Below are positions 59,992 to 64,000 of a stretch of 64,000 bases of DNA, piece after piece. The DNA is from Selaginella tamariscina (lineage: Eukaryota > Streptophyta > Lycopodiopsida > Selaginellales > Selaginellaceae): NCBI GenBank assembly GCA_003024785.1, contig PUQB01000873.1, positions 17,884-81,883 of the forward strand, in the 5' to 3' direction. The notes beneath the pieces were generated by a model. The model was not told the origin of the DNA, searched no databases, and worked only from the letters and a program-made list of their open reading frames with translations. Within the stretch, counting starts at the first letter, position 1. The number at the start of each line of letters is the position of its first letter. Made by a program: the position numbers and the translations under genes.

Positions 59992-62650
59992 ATGGCCAGA
60001 GTTACCTATGAAGGCATTGATAAAGATTTCCTAGTCATGAAGATGGAAATGCTTTTGTATTTGAACATGATCTTCACATTGCTTTCAACATTCCTTATTG
60101 GTTCAGTATACATCTGGTTCAATTGATGTCAGTTTTTGTGAGTTCTATGTGCTAGAAGGCAATGCATCAAACCAATTTGTTTTTATACATTGTGCATGGC
60201 AAAGGGCCCATTGTTCAGGTTGCGGACAAAGGAGCGTAAGGAATCCATGCTGGTGTGTCTTCTAAGAGCAAACAAATGTAGGATAGGGAAGGATCTCATT
60301 AATTCATCTGAAGTTAAACGAGTCTCTGAACTACCGGAGATATACAATGGAAATGTCATTTATGAACTTCCTCCAAAGAAAGAAAGCACAGAGAAATACT
60401 TGGGGATGAATCGCAAGGATGATGCTACCATTGGATACACCCGAGCACAACACACTTGCATGTTCCGGTGCAAGTCAGTCAAAGTTCATGTGTCGAACAT
60501 CTCAAATGCATCAATCCTACCTGCCCCTACTTGGCTTTTGAGAAGAAAGCAAATGAATGTCACTTCAAGATGCTGTGGAAAAGGCGAAGACAATTGAGTC
60601 AGGCAAAGTAAAAGGCATGAAATATAAGCATTGTGGGGAGGAGCCATTGCACTTGTCCGGCTTATGTGTACTACATTCTGCCATACGACATTTCTTTTAC
60701 AAGGTTGTTCATTCACAGAGGTGTTCATCAGCATCCAATCAACCCCTCAGTGTCAGCTTCAAACGTTCAGCGTGCCAAATCTAGTGTCAACAACGTGGTA
60801 AAGAGCAGTCCATGAACCAATCAACGAGTGATTGAGTTTTAAGCTGCACGTGAGCTCATCTTTGAAGAACTTTTCAAGGAAGAAGGAGAAGTCTCATACA
60901 CTGGTTTACTCTCAAAACTTGAACCTCTTATAAACTATCGAAGGCATTTTTCTTTACATCTCGGTACACTGACGTGACCTTTTCTTTAGGACTCAGGACT
61001 GGATTACACAATCAAGACAGAAGGAGACACACTTTAGAGAGGGTTACGAGGGTCTTCTAGAGCTGAAGACAAAGTTGTTAATACCTTTCATTCACGTCAT
61101 ACATGTTCCAGGGATGGAACTGCATGGTGCTGAGGAGCAGCCTTTGATCTTCAAAATAACAGTTGAGGGACCGGGTTTAGGAGTTGACTACATCAGAAGG
61201 TGTCAAAGTGGAGGAGACCTTCATGATCAATGGGTTGTTCTGGACCACACACACGTATACCAGACTGGGCGACAATTGGAATACACCTGTATAACCCATT
61301 ATAAGTTGTAGAACTCTTCATAACACTTTTTAATCTTTGTTATCTAATGCTCTCTTACAGGGTCAGATCCATGGTCACTATAGCTTACGCATATATATGC
61401 TGCAAAGATAATGTTGCAGTGCTAAAGTTTTTGAACACAATGCTAGAGGTTTATAAGAAACAGGGTTTGAAGAATGTAAACTTTGCTGGTTTTATATCGG
61501 ATGAAGCTAGAGCGATATGGATAGCCTTGCGCCAAGTATTCAATAACAGAGAAAAGATGAAAGGAAGGGAAAGAAGTTATCTGTTTCACTTTATGCAATC
61601 CGTGTGTCATGTGACAAAGAAATGAATTGCATAAGAACACCGTGAAGAACACATGAAGCTTGCTCGTGCCTGACCTACAGCACTGAATGAACAATCTAAA
61701 AAAGAACAACTAGCAATTCTCAAGTCTTTTTGGGAAGGACGAGCGTCAAACATTCACGCTTTGAAGACATGGCTGTCTTGGTGGATCAGGCATGAGGACC
61801 ACATCTCCATGGTGGAACTGGGAGACATAACAGAAGAAGGACTCGCGAGCGTTCCAACTATAAACAATGCTGAAGTGATTCACGCGAGAGCAAGAAGAGC
61901 AAGATTAGCCAAAAGAGTACCACTACTGGAGGCGACAATGTTAGACCTCACCGATGCAGTTCTGCAGAGTGCGAAGGTGAAAGCAGCAATATACAGGGTT
62001 AGGTCCTTCGAAGGAAACTCTGTTGAAACAACTGCAATACAAACTCTCTAGGGGAAAAGTGTATCTCCATCAACAATTATCAATCTGGTGGAAGACGAGG
62101 AACACTTGACCAGCCCGGAGTTCACGAGTACCACTAACATTCGAGTGCAAACTGTCAAGAGAACAGTCACAGGAACATAACAGTCTGATTCTCGACGTTC
62201 ACACAGACATGATGTAGAGTACACAGAGCGGGTGGTACAAAACAACAGGAGAAAGAGGTTAAGGTTTGAAGAGGTTTTGGAGAGAGAGATTGCACAAACA
62301 GAGTGGGCCATCAGACAAATCAGAGCATCCAATAAGGTTAAGTGTTTGGAGATGAATCAAGAAGGAACTGCTCTGTGTGGAAAACCAATTGGTTATTCAA
62401 GCAGAGTGCCAGCACCAGGATTCTACAGAAACGAATGTACAGTGATGCCTTGGGGAATGAGGAGTATGTACAACAAATGATGTGGTTTTGCCCAAGAGAT
62501 TTAGGGTGTTTCACATGGCCAAACAGCAAAATTCTTTAGTCAAGAATTCCAACACCACCAATGGTTTGGCCTGTGTTCAGGAAACAAAGCTGACAAGTGA
62601 GGAGATTAGAGAATTACAAGATGCAGGCTTTGTTCTAGAAGATTTATAAG
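59992..62650 (+). pseudogene. Mutator-like transposase, B3 copy
   Basis: From ATG 59,992. Same domain order as B2 but lacking the SWIM finger. WVVLDHTH near 61,240, FISDEARA near 61,500 and the zinc-ribbon-like part near 62,340-62,520 are present. It shares with B1 the AT-for-GT intron donor (61,301) and the TGA (61,623-61,625), and adds its own lesions, for example one-base losses near 60,038 and 60,420 and a deletion near 61,995. Inactive. Confidence 0.78.
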
Positions 62651-62768
62651 GGACGGCAGGAAGAGTAGATGAGGGTCAGAAGGACAAAACACCATCACCA
62701 CCACGTGGAGCTGGATCTACAACAATTCCACCTTTCGAAAGACGCATGGTCCGGACTCAACAAAAATG

Positions 62769-63172
62769 TCCTGAGTGTCCTGAGTGTCCTGACCTCATTC
62801 CGTCAGAAATCTTGTTACGGGTCTGGAGGAGTTTCCAAAGGTGCTGAAATTCGTAGAAGAAGCAAGTGTCGGCCATTCAGTTTACACGGGCTTGCCAAAT
62901 CTTTCATTTTTTGGTGCCGTTGCGGCGTATTTGCACCGGAAGTTCAAGATGGAGGCGTCGTTTTAATATATATCCAGGGGAGATCTTTCGCAGAAAACCG
63001 TATGCAAACTACCTTGAAGGCGCTGATGCCCTCAGGACATAAAATTTGAGCACATCGAGGAAGATCGAGATCGTTGTGGGGGCAACATGCCGTCTTCCAG
63101 CTCCACGGGCACTAGGATTAACCAATATCACCAGGGCGTGTAGTACGGTTTCATTTGCAAGCTTTGTTATAT
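62769..63172 (+). other. Unrecognised sequence replacing the transposase C-terminus, B3
   Basis: Duplicate of 14,549-14,945, with an extra TGTCCTGAG repeat near 62,770-62,790. No family recognised. Confidence 0.35.
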
Positions 63173-64000
63173 ACCACTGCAGGCTTTTCGGTTGATCAGA
63201 ACCAGTAACTAAATCCTACGGTCTAGGACCCCCGAAATTGACATTAGCATCAAAATAACAAAGAATCAGTGAATTTCATAAAGCATAAGTTTATAAATTT
63301 TAATTTTAATATTTAGATTACATATTATTAATTTTAAAATTTAAATTTTAATATTTAAATTAATAATTTAATTTTAAAATTAATAATGTCATTCTAATTA
63401 AATATAATATATTAGGGGTTCTTACAATATGTATTTAATATAATATTTTTAAATTAAACTATGTAATATATTTTTTAAATAGAAATATACCTTTAAGTAT
63501 TCAGCATGAAAATCTCTAGATTCTCTGAGAATGCGCTAATATCTTTTTATAAACCTCATTAAAATAATTATATAAACATTGGAAGCATAGAAATGATCAC
63601 ACACAGTGTGGAATCACTCCCATGGCCATTAGCTAAGCATTCCCATTAAACCATTAAATAAATAACCAAAAATAATTATATTTACTTAATAAACAACATT
63701 TTTTACAATGAGATGAATAATTAAAAATATTACTCTAACAAGTTCCTTTATTGTCGGAAGTATAGAGAAATTATCAATTTATCACACATGAACGAGATCA
63801 TCATTACACACTGTGGCTTAATACATGGTCGGAACATAGGCTTAATAACGACTGGTGAGAACGTGATAAAAGGTTGGGTTCAAGTCTATTAATCTCTTTT
63901 CTCTCTAAAGACAGTAAAAAAATATGTTTGTATTTATTTAATAAATATTAATAAAATAATAATAATTTCCTCAATATAAATGATGCTTACAAGTGCAACG
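63173..64000. other. AT-rich flank of copy 2, no gene
   Basis: Matches about 15,430-16,248. Relative to copy 1, about 485 bp are missing at 63,173-63,198, replaced by about 25 bp of different sequence. Confidence 0.6.

Larger units (their letters stand above)
33306..64000. repeat. Segmental duplication, copy 2, interrupted by a 14.9 kb insertion
   Basis: Matches copy 1 collinearly from 33,306 to 41,230 (to 8,080 in copy 1) and again from about 56,143 to 64,000 (8,074-16,248). The insertion at 41,231-56,142 is absent from copy 1. The copy runs beyond the window end. Confidence 0.88.

Noticed and set aside
1-64000. LTR retrotransposon or endogenous virus
   Set aside because: No reverse transcriptase, integrase, capsid or polymerase motifs and no long direct terminal repeats around single elements were seen. 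Terminal inverted repeats, DDE-type motifs and short introns fit DNA transposons better.

Overview
The window looks like transposon-dense, AT-rich nuclear DNA from a plant, most likely a non-seed land plant (moss, liverwort, lycophyte or fern). The evidence is plant-type CCCTAAA repeats, short GT-AG introns of 53-61 nt inside the element genes, Mutator-like transposase remnants, and a broken microbial-type terpene synthase, a class known mainly from non-seed plants. No bacterial operons, rRNA, tRNA or clearly intact host housekeeping genes were found. The species cannot be fixed from the sequence.

Layout. A long direct duplication organises the window. Copy 1 (1-16,248) recurs as copy 2 (33,306-64,000), about 33.3 kb apart. 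Copy 2 is interrupted by a 14.9 kb insertion (41,231-56,142) bounded by 26-bp terminal inverted repeats. The matching uninterrupted site survives in copy 1 at 8,071-8,090. Each copy contains, in order: (i) an A block, reading leftwards, with an FCP1/SCP-like HAD phosphatase and a long gene fusing a ParB-like domain to an amino-methyltransferase-like domain; (ii) an array of GC-rich palindromes with consensus GGCGGGATTAATCCCGCC; (iii) microsatellites and a CCCTAAA-like leader; (iv) a B block with a second, distinct ParB-like gene diverging from a Mutator-like transposase, separated by an array of hairpin repeats. Between the copies lie AT-rich DNA, a terpene synthase pseudogene enclosed by long inverted repeats (21.5-24.55 kb), and the fullest B element (24,721-32,778) with imperfect terminal inverted repeats.

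The 14.9 kb insertion carries a third A block in opposite orientation, two palindrome arrays, telomere-like repeats, and a different candidate transposase with conserved DKMD, DNCAGENKNR and GHTHEDID motifs. It appears to be the most complete member of the family to which the A blocks belong.

How the parts may work together (inference). Two transposon families with unrelated candidate transposases each carry a ParB-like plus DNA-methyltransferase-like gene, a DNA-binding and modification module familiar from bacteria and phages. One of them adds a CTD-phosphatase-like protein and large palindrome arrays that could be its binding sites. All long reading frames are broken by nonsense changes or one-base shifts, so these copies look inactive, unless part of the breakage is assembly error.
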